Below are positions 17,059 through 26,615 of a DNA stretch of 64,000 nt, piece by piece. The position numbers and the translations under genes are program-made. The DNA comes from Bacteroidia bacterium (lineage in GTDB: Bacteria > Bacteroidota > Bacteroidia > Chitinophagales > UBA2359), in assembly GCA_030427245.1 (NCBI GenBank), contig JAUHXA010000011.1:1-64000 (forward strand), read 5' to 3'. The notes under the pieces are model-generated. The model saw only the letters and a program-made list of their open reading frames with translations. It was not told the origin of the DNA and ran no database searches. Position 1 is the first letter of the stretch; each line of letters starts with the position of its first letter.

Positions 17059-19689
17059 CTAAAATTTAATCGCCGATAGCTTAACATGACTTAGTTCCAC
17101 ATCATCATCCGTACCACTCATATCTACTTGTAGTCTAAATGTATGGTTGCCATTTGAGGATGCAGTAAAGACATGTTGGATAGAAACCTGAGTAAATTCA
17201 CCTCGATTGTTCTCAAAATTTTCTAAAGAAGCCGTTTCTCCTCCATTGAAATCGTTAAGTCCTTGACTCATTGTAAATCGAAATCGCAGCGGGTCATTTC
17301 CCGAACCATCCGCCAATTTGACTGCAAAGGTAGCTTGTACCAATACTGCATCTCCAATGTCTAATGATATGGCATCCGTTACTGAAAATGTTCCAGTCCA
17401 ATCATCGTAGGCATTCGCCTCCAAAGTCTGAGGGGTATTGTTTTCCTTATATAAAAGCCTATCCTTATTGTCTGTCCAATTTCCTGTACCATCGGCATTT
17501 GCGGTAAGTACTTTTCCTGTTCTGTTGCCTTGGCTTGTCAACTTAAAATAGTTGGTAGTCAACGTTCCATTGACAATTTGACTGCCATTGACTTCCAATT
17601 TTTGAGAAGGATTGCTTTCTCCAATACCTACATTCCCGTTGTCCAAAATATAAATACCTTCATTGTCGCCATCATTGGAGATGTTGTTTCCATTCAGTTG
17701 TATATTTTGGGTAGCAGTGTGATTGCCCATATTGTCTGCATCCAAGTAGCCACTCAAGTCAACACTTGACGCATCATTTGTCAAACTCAAAGTATTCTCA
17801 GAAAGGGTTAAATCTTGATTGTCGGAATTGGAGAAAGTACTCCAAGAAAGATTTCCGCTTCCGTCAGTGGTCATGATTTGCCCATCAGAACCGTCCGAAT
17901 CGGGAAAAGTAAAGGCATTGTTCACCGTCAGTTCTCCATTGATCCAAGTATTGCCATTTTTCAAAATCATTAAAGCATTTGATCTTTCTTCAGGGTTCAT
18001 ACCGTTTCCAATCGTGAACAATCGGTCATTCTCATCAATGTCAGATACATCATTGGGGGTATAATTGGTGGCAAAATAACCTAAAGTGGTTTCAAAGGCA
18101 GAATGAGACGTATTCTCACGCCCTAATGCGACTGAGCCAAATCCGTCAGCAGTTACATCATAGCCAAGGGCTACTGTTGCAGTGTTGTTAGCAGCGGCTT
18201 GGTAACCCAATGCTGTTGAGAATAATCCATTAGCAAACACATTATTTCCGATAGCCACAGCTCCAAAATTAGAAGAAAGGACATCCTTCCCTATTGCTAT
18301 AGAAAAATCTTCGTTGGCTTGTACGTTATCTCCCGCTGCAAAACTAAATTCTCCGAGTGCTTGGGAATTTCTCCCAATCACAAAGCTCGCTTTTCCAATT
18401 GCTTTGGTGTCCTTTCCGAAGGCAACCGAAAAATCTCCCACATTGGCATCGTCCCAACTATCGTCTTTCACATCTCCTGCTCGGAACGCACCTTTGGATT
18501 TGTCAAAAAAGAAGCGTTGGTCGTGGTCGGAATTGTCCACATCCCCCAATTGAGGCGAACCGAACACAAAATCATCGGTAGCAATATCAACAAGGCTCGT
18601 ATTGGGTTTGACTATATTATTGGCTGCATCGTGTTCGAAAGGAAAGGCTGAATCTCCTGAACCTTCGGAATCGGAGGGCGTACTCCAATATAGATTTCCA
18701 CTTCCGTTGGTAGTCATCACCTGCCCATTAGAACCATCCGTAGTTGGAAAAGTAAAGGCATTGTTCACCGTCAATTCTCCATTAATCCAGGTATTGCCAT
18801 TCTTCAAAATCAACAAAGCATTCGACCGATTCGAGTTGCTCGTACCGTTTCCAATCGTAAACAAACGGTCATTGGCATTGAAGTCGAGTATATTATTGGG
18901 CGTGTAATTGGTTGCAAAAAGTCCGAATACGGTTTCATGTGCTGAATAAGCTGTATTTCTAAGCCCATAAGCCATAGAATACATTCCGTTGGCATTGTTG
19001 TTTTTTCCAATAGCAACCGAATAGAGATTGTTTGCATTGACTTTTTCTCCAATGGCAAGCGAAAAATTTAGAAGGGCTGTAATCTCATCTCCTGCTGCAA
19101 AACTATAATCTCCAAAAGCATTGCTATTTCTTCCAATCGCAAAACTCGCTTTCCCGCTCGCTTTGGTGTCTTTTCCAAAGGCTACCGAAAAATCTCCTAC
19201 ATTGGAGTTGTCCCATTGGTCGCCTTTCACATCTCCTGCCCGAAATGCGGCTTTGGATTTGTTGAAAAAGAAACGTTGATCGTGGTCAGAATTGCCTGAG
19301 TCACCCAATTGAGGTGAGCCAAATACAAAGTCGGTACTGCTCAAATCAACGAGGGAGGCGTTGGGGATGATGCGGTCGTTTGGTTCGTCGAAGGTAAAGG
19401 GTATTTCGGTAGTCAATTCTATCCAAACGGATTTGGAGGAATGAAAATACCAAAACGAATTTTTATCTGTGTCAAAAACCAACAATCCATTTGCAGGGGA
19501 ATCAATATCGGTTCTTTGAGTGCTGGTCATGCGAGGGATTAGCACTCCTTTGTCGGTGCTTTGGATGTCCAACATGGCAGAGGCATCGGGGTCAGTATTG
19601 GTATTGTTGATGGCGACTTGTGCGTGTATCGTTATTGAAGTGAGGTGGAAGAGGGCGAAGAGTGTAAGGGCTAAAATGTTGTTTTTCAT
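17059..19689 (-). CDS. Large exported protein with duplicated YadA-head-like modules
   Basis: An 876-residue surface or extracellular protein. Signal peptide 1-24 (ending ITIHAQ); then a region of a common Bacteroidota type with GVLIPRMTSTQR and LLVFDTDKNSFW (about 48-82). Two long homologous modules follow (about 98-338 and 348-619), each with GSPQLGD, DHDQRFFF, 14-residue left-handed-roll repeats of the trimeric-adhesin head type (SVAFGKDTKASGKASFAIG), NDRLFTIGNG and ILKNGNTWINGELTVNNAFTF. Residues 620-740 carry another NG-rich stretch, and the last 130 form a beta-sandwich-like domain. I see no membrane anchor and no T9SS tail. Adhesion or matrix function is inferred from the head repeats. 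First gene of a two-gene operon. Confidence 0.78.
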   Translation of the reverse strand: MKNNILALTLFALFHLTSITIHAQVAINNTNTDPDASAMLDIQSTDKGVLIPRMTSTQRTDIDSPANGLLVFDTDKNSFWYFHSSKSVWIELTTEIPFTFDEPNDRIIPNASLVDLSSTDFVFGSPQLGDSGNSDHDQRFFFNKSKAAFRAGDVKGDQWDNSNVGDFSVAFGKDTKASGKASFAIGRNSNAFGDYSFAAGDEITALLNFSLAIGEKVNANNLYSVAIGKNNNANGMYSMAYGLRNTAYSAHETVFGLFATNYTPNNILDFNANDRLFTIGNGTSNSNRSNALLILKNGNTWINGELTVNNAFTFPTTDGSNGQVMTTNGSGNLYWSTPSDSEGSGDSAFPFEHDAANNIVKPNTSLVDIATDDFVFGSPQLGDVDNSDHDQRFFFDKSKGAFRAGDVKDDSWDDANVGDFSVAFGKDTKAIGKASFVIGRNSQALGEFSFAAGDNVQANEDFSIAIGKDVLSSNFGAVAIGNNVFANGLFSTALGYQAAANNTATVALGYDVTADGFGSVALGRENTSHSAFETTLGYFATNYTPNDVSDIDENDRLFTIGNGMNPEERSNALMILKNGNTWINGELTVNNAFTFPDSDGSDGQIMTTDGSGNLSWSTFSNSDNQDLTLSENTLSLTNDASSVDLSGYLDADNMGNHTATQNIQLNGNNISNDGDNEGIYILDNGNVGIGESNPSQKLEVNGSQIVNGTLTTNYFKLTSQGNRTGKVLTANADGTGNWTDNKDRLLYKENNTPQTLEANAYDDWTGTFSVTDAISLDIGDAVLVQATFAVKLADGSGNDPLRFRFTMSQGLNDFNGGETASLENFENNRGEFTQVSIQHVFTASSNGNHTFRLQVDMSGTDDDVELSHVKLSAIKF
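17833..19398 (-). repeat. Internal tandem duplication in the surface-protein gene
   Basis: Two homologous coding segments, 18676-19398 and 17833-18648, encode the modules described for the host gene. The second copy is longer because it has about two additional 14-residue head repeats (around residues 495-520). They are coding repeats, not a mobile element. Confidence 0.8.
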
Positions 19690-19854
19690 CTGTCAAATTT
19701 TTTTACGAAGAAATGGGAAGAGAGAGGCGAGAAGTGGGATTTTTCTCTATTCAGACTTTTCTTTTCCAAAATCTATAAGCAATTAAATAAATTCTGACTG
19801 CAAGTAGCACAAAAAATCAGGCATGAGAAAGCAAAAGAAAGGTGGGATTGTAAG

Positions 19855-19897
19855 AGTCTATAAACTAAGCGGATTTAGGCGTACAAGTCTATAAACT
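19855..19897. promoter_or_regulatory. Direct-repeat operator candidate between the surface-protein operon and the AraC regulator
   Basis: AGTCTATAAACT occurs perfectly at 19855-19866 and 19886-19897. The start-to-start spacing is 31 bases, close to three helical turns, so both copies face the same side of the DNA. They lie in the 283-base divergent gap between the surface operon (start 19689) and an AraC-family regulator (start 19973), as expected for its binding sites. The rest of the gap holds purine-rich sequence (19711-19740) and no ORF. Confidence 0.55.
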
Positions 19898-19972
19898 TAA
19901 ACAAAAGTTGCTTTATTTTGTGTTTGATAGGTGCCTGTTGCCTTCAACCCTTCATCTATTTTATATAACACA

Positions 19973-21151
19973 ATGACCCCTAACCTTGATTCCTTTTTGT
20001 TGCTTTTAGAAGTCTGTATTGTTTACCAAAGTCTGTTCAGTAGTTTGTATTTGAGCATTCAGAACTGGAAACAAAACAAGTGGATGGTGATGGTATTATT
20101 AGCCCCTGCTTGTGTTTTTCTGAGCTTGCGATTGGGAAGCAATGGTTTTGAGGTGATGGACATTCCTAGCATAACGGACAATATTTCTTTCTTACTCTTG
20201 ATTTTTCCTGGACTCTATTTTTATGTGCGGCAATTGGTGGGTTTGAAAAAAGTGGAAGGAAAACATATGGCTCTCCACTTTCTTCCATTTTTATTTTTTA
20301 GCGGTTTGTTTTGTTATTTTGAAGTGCCGATGTCCACCTCTTTCAAATTTCTTTTTACCCTCACGGTCTTAATCTTATCTGTGATTTATTGTTATTTCAC
20401 CTTACAATTGGTGAAGCTGAACCAAGAGAAATACAAACAAGAATTTGCAGAAGATGGGGTTTTTGTCACCTTGAATTGGGTAAAATGGATGATGTGGATG
20501 GTGACATTTATAGGAGCTTTGGGGTGTTTGTACCAGTTTTCGCAGGTTTTTTCGGGTGATTTTTTAGAAGGCTATCCCCCACGACTGATTATTTTGTCGA
20601 ACAGCATCATTTTGAGTTTTTTCTCCTTTATGCAGCCTACTTTGTACAAAGTCATGGAAGGTAGAATTTCAAAGAAATCAAGTGATTTAGTTGCTGATAC
20701 TCTTCAAGTTTCTTTCTCCTCAGAAGCAGCATCTGTAAATAATGTTGAAGAAAATTCTGTGAGTACATCTGTCAGCAAATACGACCAATTGATTTCGGAG
20801 GAAGAAAAGAAAGGGTTGATTGCTCAAATTGAAGCCTATATGATTGCCCATAAACCCTTTTTGCAGCCTAAAATAAGGATGCCTGAATTGGCGAATTTGC
20901 TACAACTTTCTCCCAATGTTTTTTCGTATTTAATCAATGAATACTACGGTATGAATTTTTTCAAATTCATCAACCAACATCGGGTACAATATGCTGCTGA
21001 ACTGTTGAAGCAAGAAGACTACCAACATTATACCTTAGAGGCAATTGCCGAAATGGCGGGCTTCAATTCTAAAACGACTTTTAACAATCGCTTCAAGGAA
21101 ATGATGAGTGAAACACCGAGTATGTATCGGAGGCGGATGATTGAAGGATAG
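19973..21151 (+). CDS. AraC-family regulator with a membrane-embedded N-terminus
   Basis: A transcription factor of 392 residues. The N-terminal part (about 1-230) has roughly seven hydrophobic segments, a layout known from Bacteroidota helix-turn-helix proteins that sense signals in the membrane. A linker (about 230-285) leads to a C-terminal AraC DNA-binding domain: first helix-turn-helix MPELANLLQLSPNVFSYLIN (about 303-322), second LEAIAEMAGFNSKTTFNNRF (about 357-376). The ATG at 19973 is chosen; a GTG 14 codons upstream is possible. Divergent from the surface-protein operon, which it may control through the 31-bp-spaced repeats at 19855-19897. Confidence 0.87.
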   Translation: MTPNLDSFLLLLEVCIVYQSLFSSLYLSIQNWKQNKWMVMVLLAPACVFLSLRLGSNGFEVMDIPSITDNISFLLLIFPGLYFYVRQLVGLKKVEGKHMALHFLPFLFFSGLFCYFEVPMSTSFKFLFTLTVLILSVIYCYFTLQLVKLNQEKYKQEFAEDGVFVTLNWVKWMMWMVTFIGALGCLYQFSQVFSGDFLEGYPPRLIILSNSIILSFFSFMQPTLYKVMEGRISKKSSDLVADTLQVSFSSEAASVNNVEENSVSTSVSKYDQLISEEEKKGLIAQIEAYMIAHKPFLQPKIRMPELANLLQLSPNVFSYLINEYYGMNFFKFINQHRVQYAAELLKQEDYQHYTLEAIAEMAGFNSKTTFNNRFKEMMSETPSMYRRRMIEG

Positions 21152-21263
21152 AGAAACAACACCCAATTCTTATTAGTCAAGCCTCTAAAAATTTTGAAGG
21201 TAGTTTTGTTCCCTTTCTTTGAGAAAACTGTAATTTTAGAATTTGCCATGAAAAATTACGACC

Positions 21264-22871
21264 ATGAAGCACTTCCATCACTTGTTAACATTGCTACTAA
21301 CAAGTATAAGCGCCATTCTTTTTACTTCCGTACCTATACATGCGGTCCCTTCCAACCTGAATCCCCCTGAAATAGAAATTTTAGAAGGCGAAATAGACTT
21401 AGAATTAACCTTTACCACTGATTCGCTAGAATACAATATTTTCACCAATCACTTGTTTACCCTCACGCTCACCAATAACGGCACAGAAACCGCTACAGGA
21501 ATAGCCGTTTATGCACCCTTTCCCAATACTTTGTCTTACACGACCTCGACTGTTTCGCAAGGAGAATACAGCGTTTGGGCGAGTATTTGGAATATAGACA
21601 GTTTGGCAAATGGAGAAAGTGCAACTTTGGATTTGACACTTTTTGTGTTGAATGTGGATGTGGACATCAGTTTATTTGCACAGGTACAAGCTGCCAACGA
21701 AACAGATTTAGACTCAACTCCCAACAATAATACAACACAAACTCCAATGGAGGACGACGAAGCATCGGTCACCATTACAAAGAAGGGTGGAGGCGGCAAC
21801 AATGGCGGAAATGAAGATGTGGATATCGAACTGAGCATGACGACCAACCATACAGAGGTCAATGCTGGATTGGAATTTTCTTATATCCTGACCGCTGTCA
21901 ATGATGGTATGGACAAGGCAACAGGGGTAAGAGTTCATTTTCCTTTGCCTTCACAAGTGGCCTATGTGAGCAGTGACAGCGATCAAACAACCTACAATTC
22001 GGAGACAGGAGAATGGAATATTGGCAATATTCCTGCCCATACAAACCGCTCAATTATCATTGATGTCGAGGTATTGGTAGGCGGAAACATCTCGGCAACT
22101 GCTGAGGTGATTGCCATGAATGAAAAGGATACGGATTCTACCCCCAACAATGGAGAAGTCGACGAGGATGATATATTCAGTGTGGATGTCTTGGGTTTGC
22201 AGATAGATTTGGAGCTGAATATAGAATTGCCCTTAGGCGCATCGAATGTAGTCGAGCAAGGGAGTGAGGTGACATTTTTGGTGTATGTAGAAAATAAAGG
22301 CCCTACGTTGGGCTACAATTCTAAAGTCCGGGCCATCTTACCAAGCGGACTTACCTATCTCAAAAATACAGTGACGATGGGCGAATATTTGGACGATTTG
22401 GGAGTTTGGGTAATCGGAGACATTCCCGCTTTTGAGACACAAACAATGGAAATTACCGCTATCATGGAGTCAATGGATTCGCTAACTTATACTTGTGAAG
22501 TTCGGACTTCCAATGTGCCTGATGTGGATTCAACACCCAGCAACTTCGACCCAACCGAAGATGACATAGATAGTTTGACCATTTATAGAAGTATTGATAC
22601 TGCTATTGCAACTCCTTCAGATGTCGAAAATTTGCGTATCTATCCTGTCCCGACTAAAAATTTCGTGACTGTTTTTTTTGCTTCAAAATCAGAAACTACC
22701 CACTTTGTATTATACGATTTGAATGAACGTATGCTTCAACAGCAAACCTTGAAAAAGAGTTTGGGACTTAATTCTGTGGCATTTGACCTAAGTATACTAC
22801 CTGCTGGAATGTATTTTGTTTCGATGAAAACGGAAAGAGGTACAATTAGGAAAAAAGTGGTAAAGCAGTAA
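21264..22871 (+). CDS. T9SS-secreted protein with three DUF11-like repeats
   Basis: 535 residues. Signal peptide to about residue 27; three DUF11-type beta-sandwich repeats (about 45-155, 185-290, 310-430), each with the pattern TLTNNGTETATG / VHFPLP / NIGNIPAH and ending near D(x)DSTPNN. A Gly/Asn hinge lies near 172-182. The last 75 residues form a type IX sorting domain: LRIYPVPTKNFVTVFF, then FDLSILPAGMYFVSM and a basic end (RKKVVKQ). It is therefore predicted to cross the outer membrane by T9SS and be attached or released. Function probably structural or adhesive. Confidence 0.88.
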   Translation: MKHFHHLLTLLLTSISAILFTSVPIHAVPSNLNPPEIEILEGEIDLELTFTTDSLEYNIFTNHLFTLTLTNNGTETATGIAVYAPFPNTLSYTTSTVSQGEYSVWASIWNIDSLANGESATLDLTLFVLNVDVDISLFAQVQAANETDLDSTPNNNTTQTPMEDDEASVTITKKGGGGNNGGNEDVDIELSMTTNHTEVNAGLEFSYILTAVNDGMDKATGVRVHFPLPSQVAYVSSDSDQTTYNSETGEWNIGNIPAHTNRSIIIDVEVLVGGNISATAEVIAMNEKDTDSTPNNGEVDEDDIFSVDVLGLQIDLELNIELPLGASNVVEQGSEVTFLVYVENKGPTLGYNSKVRAILPSGLTYLKNTVTMGEYLDDLGVWVIGDIPAFETQTMEITAIMESMDSLTYTCEVRTSNVPDVDSTPSNFDPTEDDIDSLTIYRSIDTAIATPSDVENLRIYPVPTKNFVTVFFASKSETTHFVLYDLNERMLQQQTLKKSLGLNSVAFDLSILPAGMYFVSMKTERGTIRKKVVKQ

Positions 22872-22873
22872 AA

Positions 22874-23389
22874 TCAGGAAGTTTCTTCGTTGGAATAGAC
22901 CCAAGTATCTTCCTCGTAGTTACCAAATTGTATTTTTTTGAGAAACTTCAAACCCAGTTTTTCGAGTAACCTTTGAGATTTGATATTGGATGGTCCTGTG
23001 ATTCCCCAAATCACCTCCAGCCCAAGTGTTGAAGCGCCATATTCCATCGTGGCTTTTGCAGCTTCAAAAGTGTATCCTTTTCCCTGATATTCAGGCAAAA
23101 TGGCAAAGCCAATGTCTACATGTGGCAAGTCTGAACGGTCAATCAAACCACACATTCCAATCGGTTTTTCACTTTCTTTCAAGACCATTTTGTACAAGCC
23201 AAAACCATCTTTTTGATAACCTTCAATAAGTGGATTTTGGATATAAGCCTCCGCATCTGCAATGGTGTCAATTCCTCTATTGCCGATAAACTCTATCCAC
23301 CCTGGACTGTTCAACAGGTCGAAAATAAATGATCCATCTTCTAAGTTTACTTCTTGAATTTGAAGCCTTTGAGTTTCTATTATAATCAT
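22874..23389 (-). CDS. GNAT family acetyltransferase, RimJ/RimL type
   Basis: A 171-residue acetyl-CoA-dependent N-acetyltransferase. The RimJ/L-like opening IIIETQRLQIQEVN, the pyrophosphate-binding loop QGKGYTFEAAKA (about residues 100-111) and the later GITGPSNIKSQRLLEKLGL segment all fit the family. The substrate is unknown; it could be a ribosomal-protein N-terminus or a small amine. Convergent with the T9SS gene (2 bases between stops) and 13 bases downstream of the nitroreductase, likely its operon partner. Confidence 0.88.
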   Translation of the reverse strand: MIIIETQRLQIQEVNLEDGSFIFDLLNSPGWIEFIGNRGIDTIADAEAYIQNPLIEGYQKDGFGLYKMVLKESEKPIGMCGLIDRSDLPHVDIGFAILPEYQGKGYTFEAAKATMEYGASTLGLEVIWGITGPSNIKSQRLLEKLGLKFLKKIQFGNYEEDTWVYSNEETS

Positions 23390-23402
23390 ATTTTTTTATT
23401 AT

Positions 23403-24146
23403 TTAAATCTCAAAAATCACCTCTTCATTTGGTATTCTAAAACGTGGCCCATAAATGCCTTCTGGATATTTTCCTACACCTACTGCAATCATCATAGACA
23501 CTTCTGCCCTTCTCGGCAAGTCTAAAAACTTCCGCACCCGAACCTGGTCAAATCCTTCCATCGGACAAGTATCATAGCCCTCCGACTTCATACCCAACAT
23601 AAAAGTCTGTGCTGCCAAAGCTGCGCTTTTGTGGCACACGATACGACAATCGGTATAGGTCAACAAACGAGGAAAAGGTTTTCGCAGCCCCTGAACAAAT
23701 CCGACTACTCGCTTTATACTATTCCAAATTCCAGTAGGTTCGTAGCTGTAAACTATGGGAATCAACCTATTGTAGTAAGTGACGGCTCGCTTGTCTTTAG
23801 GGGTCAAAGGCGTGCTGAAACTGGGACGTATAGCTTTGAATACAGCTTGACTTCTTTTTTTATATAAATCAGGGCGAATCACTACTGCAATGAGTTCACG
23901 AGAAGTTCGAGCTGCACTTTGATTGAGGCACAACTTCGCCAATGCCTCTTTCTTTCTTGGGTTTTTGACTCGGTAAAACTCCCACAGTTGCAGATTGCTG
24001 CTGTTTGCCGACAAAACCGCACGCTCCAAACTCCGTTTTACTGCCTCTTCATCAAAAGGTACATTTTGCTCATATACCCTTATCGAACGTCGTTGGTTTA
24101 CGATTTCGTTGAAAATTTCGGCAGAGATTGGATTGTCTATAGTCAT
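23403..24146 (-). CDS. Nitroreductase family flavoprotein
   Basis: A 247-residue FMN-dependent oxidoreductase of the nitroreductase fold. The N-terminal NQRRSIRVYEQNV supplies the FMN phosphate ligands, followed by SANSSNLQLWEFYRV and the conserved CHKSAALAAQTFMLGMKSEGYDTCPMEGF region in fragments (about 171-200). The middle (about 95-150) is longer than in minimal family members. Physiological substrate unknown. Probably transcribed with the downstream acetyltransferase. Confidence 0.85.
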   Translation of the reverse strand: MTIDNPISAEIFNEIVNQRRSIRVYEQNVPFDEEAVKRSLERAVLSANSSNLQLWEFYRVKNPRKKEALAKLCLNQSAARTSRELIAVVIRPDLYKKRSQAVFKAIRPSFSTPLTPKDKRAVTYYNRLIPIVYSYEPTGIWNSIKRVVGFVQGLRKPFPRLLTYTDCRIVCHKSAALAAQTFMLGMKSEGYDTCPMEGFDQVRVRKFLDLPRRAEVSMMIAVGVGKYPEGIYGPRFRIPNEEVIFEI

Positions 24147-24189
24147 TTTAAAATGTTTTTAGATGGTGAGAATAACAGCGTTTTGTGGC

Positions 24190-25062
24190 TTACTTCACTA
24201 TTCGGTAATTTCGATACTCAAACAATCGTTTACCTGTCTTTTGCTCCCACCAATACAATAATCGGTCTGTCCACTTGAAGGATTTGTGGTTGGTATTCAA
24301 GTTCAAATCCCAATTCATTTGCTCCACAAAAGGTAAAATCGCTTTAGGATGAGTGCCATTGAAGTGTTGGAGAGAGTCAATTTTGCTGTAATCAAACTGT
24401 TCGGTTTGTTCGATGTTTTGTTGAATCCATTCGTCCGAATGCCACAATCTGTGAAAGCTTTTTTCTTTCGCTTTCATGATTGCGGGATGCTTTACCCAAC
24501 CATAGTGATAGATATAAGCATCTATCGGCTTCACCTTTAAGCTCTTTCCCTCCTTCTTAAATCCCTGTGCATCTTTATAAGAATAAATCGCTTTGTCATT
24601 GCGAATCACCCGAACCTCTCGACGGTACCAACGGCGTGAATCTCCCACATAGCTGTATGTACCATAAAAGTGCAAATATTTGAACAACAATCCTTCTACT
24701 ACTGAATTGTTCAGATTTTGGCGCATAGCATTTTGTATGATGGACAAATATTTCTCGTGAACGACTTCGTCTCCTTGAATGTAAAATGCCCAATCGCTAT
24801 CCGCTGCAACTGCGGCAAAAGCCTTGTCTGTTTCGGCTGCCAAAACCCGCCCGCCTTCTCTTAGGCCATCGTCCCAGATACTGTGAACGATTTTGATTTT
24901 ATTGGAAGGCATACTTTCAATCAAGGTAAGTGTATCGTCTTCAGATTGACCGACACAAACCACTACTTCGTCACAAATAGGTAAAATAGATTGAATCGCA
25001 GCTTCAATGGGATAACCGTACTGTATGGCATTTCGAACAAAGGTAAAACCACTTACTTTCAT
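24190..25062 (-). CDS. Glycosyltransferase, family 2-like
   Basis: A 290-residue GT-A fold transferase. It begins with the nucleotide-sugar-binding strand MKVSGFTFVRNAIQYGYP and continues with DEVVVCVGQSEDDT. The acidic element FYIQGDEVVHE (about residues 93-103) takes the place of the DxD metal site. No membrane segment; cytoplasmic. The acceptor could be a surface polysaccharide or glycoprotein, but there is no polysaccharide cluster here. The C-terminal third is rich in aromatic and basic residues and is characteristic of Bacteroidota orphan transferases. Confidence 0.78.
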   Translation of the reverse strand: MKVSGFTFVRNAIQYGYPIEAAIQSILPICDEVVVCVGQSEDDTLTLIESMPSNKIKIVHSIWDDGLREGGRVLAAETDKAFAAVAADSDWAFYIQGDEVVHEKYLSIIQNAMRQNLNNSVVEGLLFKYLHFYGTYSYVGDSRRWYRREVRVIRNDKAIYSYKDAQGFKKEGKSLKVKPIDAYIYHYGWVKHPAIMKAKEKSFHRLWHSDEWIQQNIEQTEQFDYSKIDSLQHFNGTHPKAILPFVEQMNWDLNLNTNHKSFKWTDRLLYWWEQKTGKRLFEYRNYRIVK

Positions 25063-25160
25063 GAAGGGAATATTTTACTTATTCATCTGATGAGAATTGA
25101 CGAACTTACTATTAATCAAAATACTTGAAGCCCTCACCTAATGAATCTAAAATAGTTAGT

Positions 25161-25673
25161 TTAGGTTTTGTGATACAATTTTTGAGCAGTGTATATAAGA
25201 ACGCTTTGAAGGTAGAAAAACAAAATCCAATAAGCCGAGTCGGTTCGCAGAGTATAAGCTTTGTGGAGGCGGTAATCTTCCGAACTCAATTGCTTCACTA
25301 TCTTTTCTTTGCTTGCCAATACGTATTCTCCTTTTGCGACACAAACTTGCGCCCCCTCATTGAGTATCATGAAATTGTAGAAAAAATTAAACAATCCATA
25401 CGCCAGCAAAACCACTGCCACTAATTGCAATATTTTTGGTACTTTTTGCTGCAAACTGTTCCACATCAATCGCCAATTGTTAGATTCGTTGATTCGGTCT
25501 AATGCTCCAATGGTAGGTACGACCATCAACAAGGCGAAAAAGTGTAGCCCATAAGTATAAGAAAATCCTCCTATACTTTGAGGTGAAAAATAGCTAAGGA
25601 TATGAATCGTTAGGCTCACTCCCAAACCCAATAGGGCAGCAAACAAAAATATGGAAGGTTGTTTTTCTTGCAT
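25161..25673 (-). CDS. Four-helix integral membrane protein, unknown function
   Basis: Not recognised. 170 residues with about four transmembrane helices (near 8-28, 40-57, 80-104, 147-165) and a periplasmic or cytoplasmic loop with INEGAQ-type and basic residues between helices 3 and 4. I use the ATG at 25673; the TTG three codons upstream is unlikely. The gene is divergent from deoC with about 150 bases between them. Confidence 0.65.
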   Translation of the reverse strand: MQEKQPSIFLFAALLGLGVSLTIHILSYFSPQSIGGFSYTYGLHFFALLMVVPTIGALDRINESNNWRLMWNSLQQKVPKILQLVAVVLLAYGLFNFFYNFMILNEGAQVCVAKGEYVLASKEKIVKQLSSEDYRLHKAYTLRTDSAYWILFFYLQSVLIYTAQKLYHKT

Positions 25674-25822
25674 GTTATCCAAAGATACTCATTGCAGAGA
25701 GTTTTTTCAAAAAAAGTGTTTTAAAATCACTTTTACCCATCTTGCCCTTCAAAACCTATTCTATCAGTTGCTTCTTTACTGGAGAAGTTGTAGCTTTATT
25801 TATTTTAATACTCATCCTTAGT

Positions 25823-26482
25823 ATGACCAACCAACAAATAGCTTCAAAAATTGACCACACCCTTTTAAAACCTACAACCACCGAAATGCAGATAGACCAA
25901 CTCTGTAAAGAAGCCCTTCAATATGGCTTTGCAGCCGTTTGTGTACCTCCCAATCGAGTAGAGCAAGCAGCCGAAAAATTAGAAGGCAGTTCGGTAAAAG
26001 TTGCAACCGTTGTAGGCTTTCCTTTGGGCTACAATGAGTCCATTGTCAAAATGTTAGAGGCCAATACTGCAATAGAAAGCGGAGCAGATGAAGTAGATAT
26101 TGTAGCGCATTTAGGGGCGATAAAAGAGCACGATTGGGAAGTTGCCAAAATGGATTTGATGATTGCGGTTAACCTATGTCGAGAAAACGATGTCATTTCC
26201 AAAATTATCATCGAAACGGGCTTATTGACCGAAACCGAAATTGTCAAAATGTGTGAAATTTGTACAGAATTGCAAGTGGATTTTGTAAAGACTTCAACGG
26301 GCTTCAATGGCGGAGGTGCAACAGTCGAAGCAGTGAGATTGATGCGAGCAAATCTGCCGAAAAATATTAAAATCAAAGCATCGGGAGGTATTCGCACACG
26401 AGATTTTGCAATGCAATTGATTGAAGCTGGAGCAGATAGACTGGGTTGTTCGGGGAGTGTGGGGATTATAAATGAAAAGTGA
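25823..26482 (+). CDS. deoC: Deoxyribose-phosphate aldolase
   Basis: Cleaves 2-deoxyribose-5-phosphate to glyceraldehyde-3-phosphate and acetaldehyde in deoxynucleoside catabolism. The catalytic residues are visible: Schiff-base Lys156 in FVKTSTGF, Lys185 in IKASGGIR and Asp92 in DEVDIV. The 219-residue length is normal if the ATG at 25823 is used; the frame is open upstream to a TTG at 25742, but that would add an uncharacteristic hydrophobic extension. A 5'-deoxynucleotidase at 30500 would fit the same salvage theme, though the two are far apart. Confidence 0.95.
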   Translation: MTNQQIASKIDHTLLKPTTTEMQIDQLCKEALQYGFAAVCVPPNRVEQAAEKLEGSSVKVATVVGFPLGYNESIVKMLEANTAIESGADEVDIVAHLGAIKEHDWEVAKMDLMIAVNLCRENDVISKIIIETGLLTETEIVKMCEICTELQVDFVKTSTGFNGGGATVEAVRLMRANLPKNIKIKASGGIRTRDFAMQLIEAGADRLGCSGSVGIINEK

Positions 26483-26615
26483 GTAGAGTGGACGAACTGC
26501 CACTAGAGAATTCACAAATCCAATATCCCATTTTTTTGACTTTGGACAAGGGAGCAGGGAGGCGAGAGATTGGATATAAAAATGTATTTTTGTCCTTCAT
26601 TCTTCAATCACTTCA

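Noticed and set aside
17833-19398. Mobile element in the surface-protein gene
   Set aside because: The repeats are in frame and encode similar modules; no transposase or ends are present.
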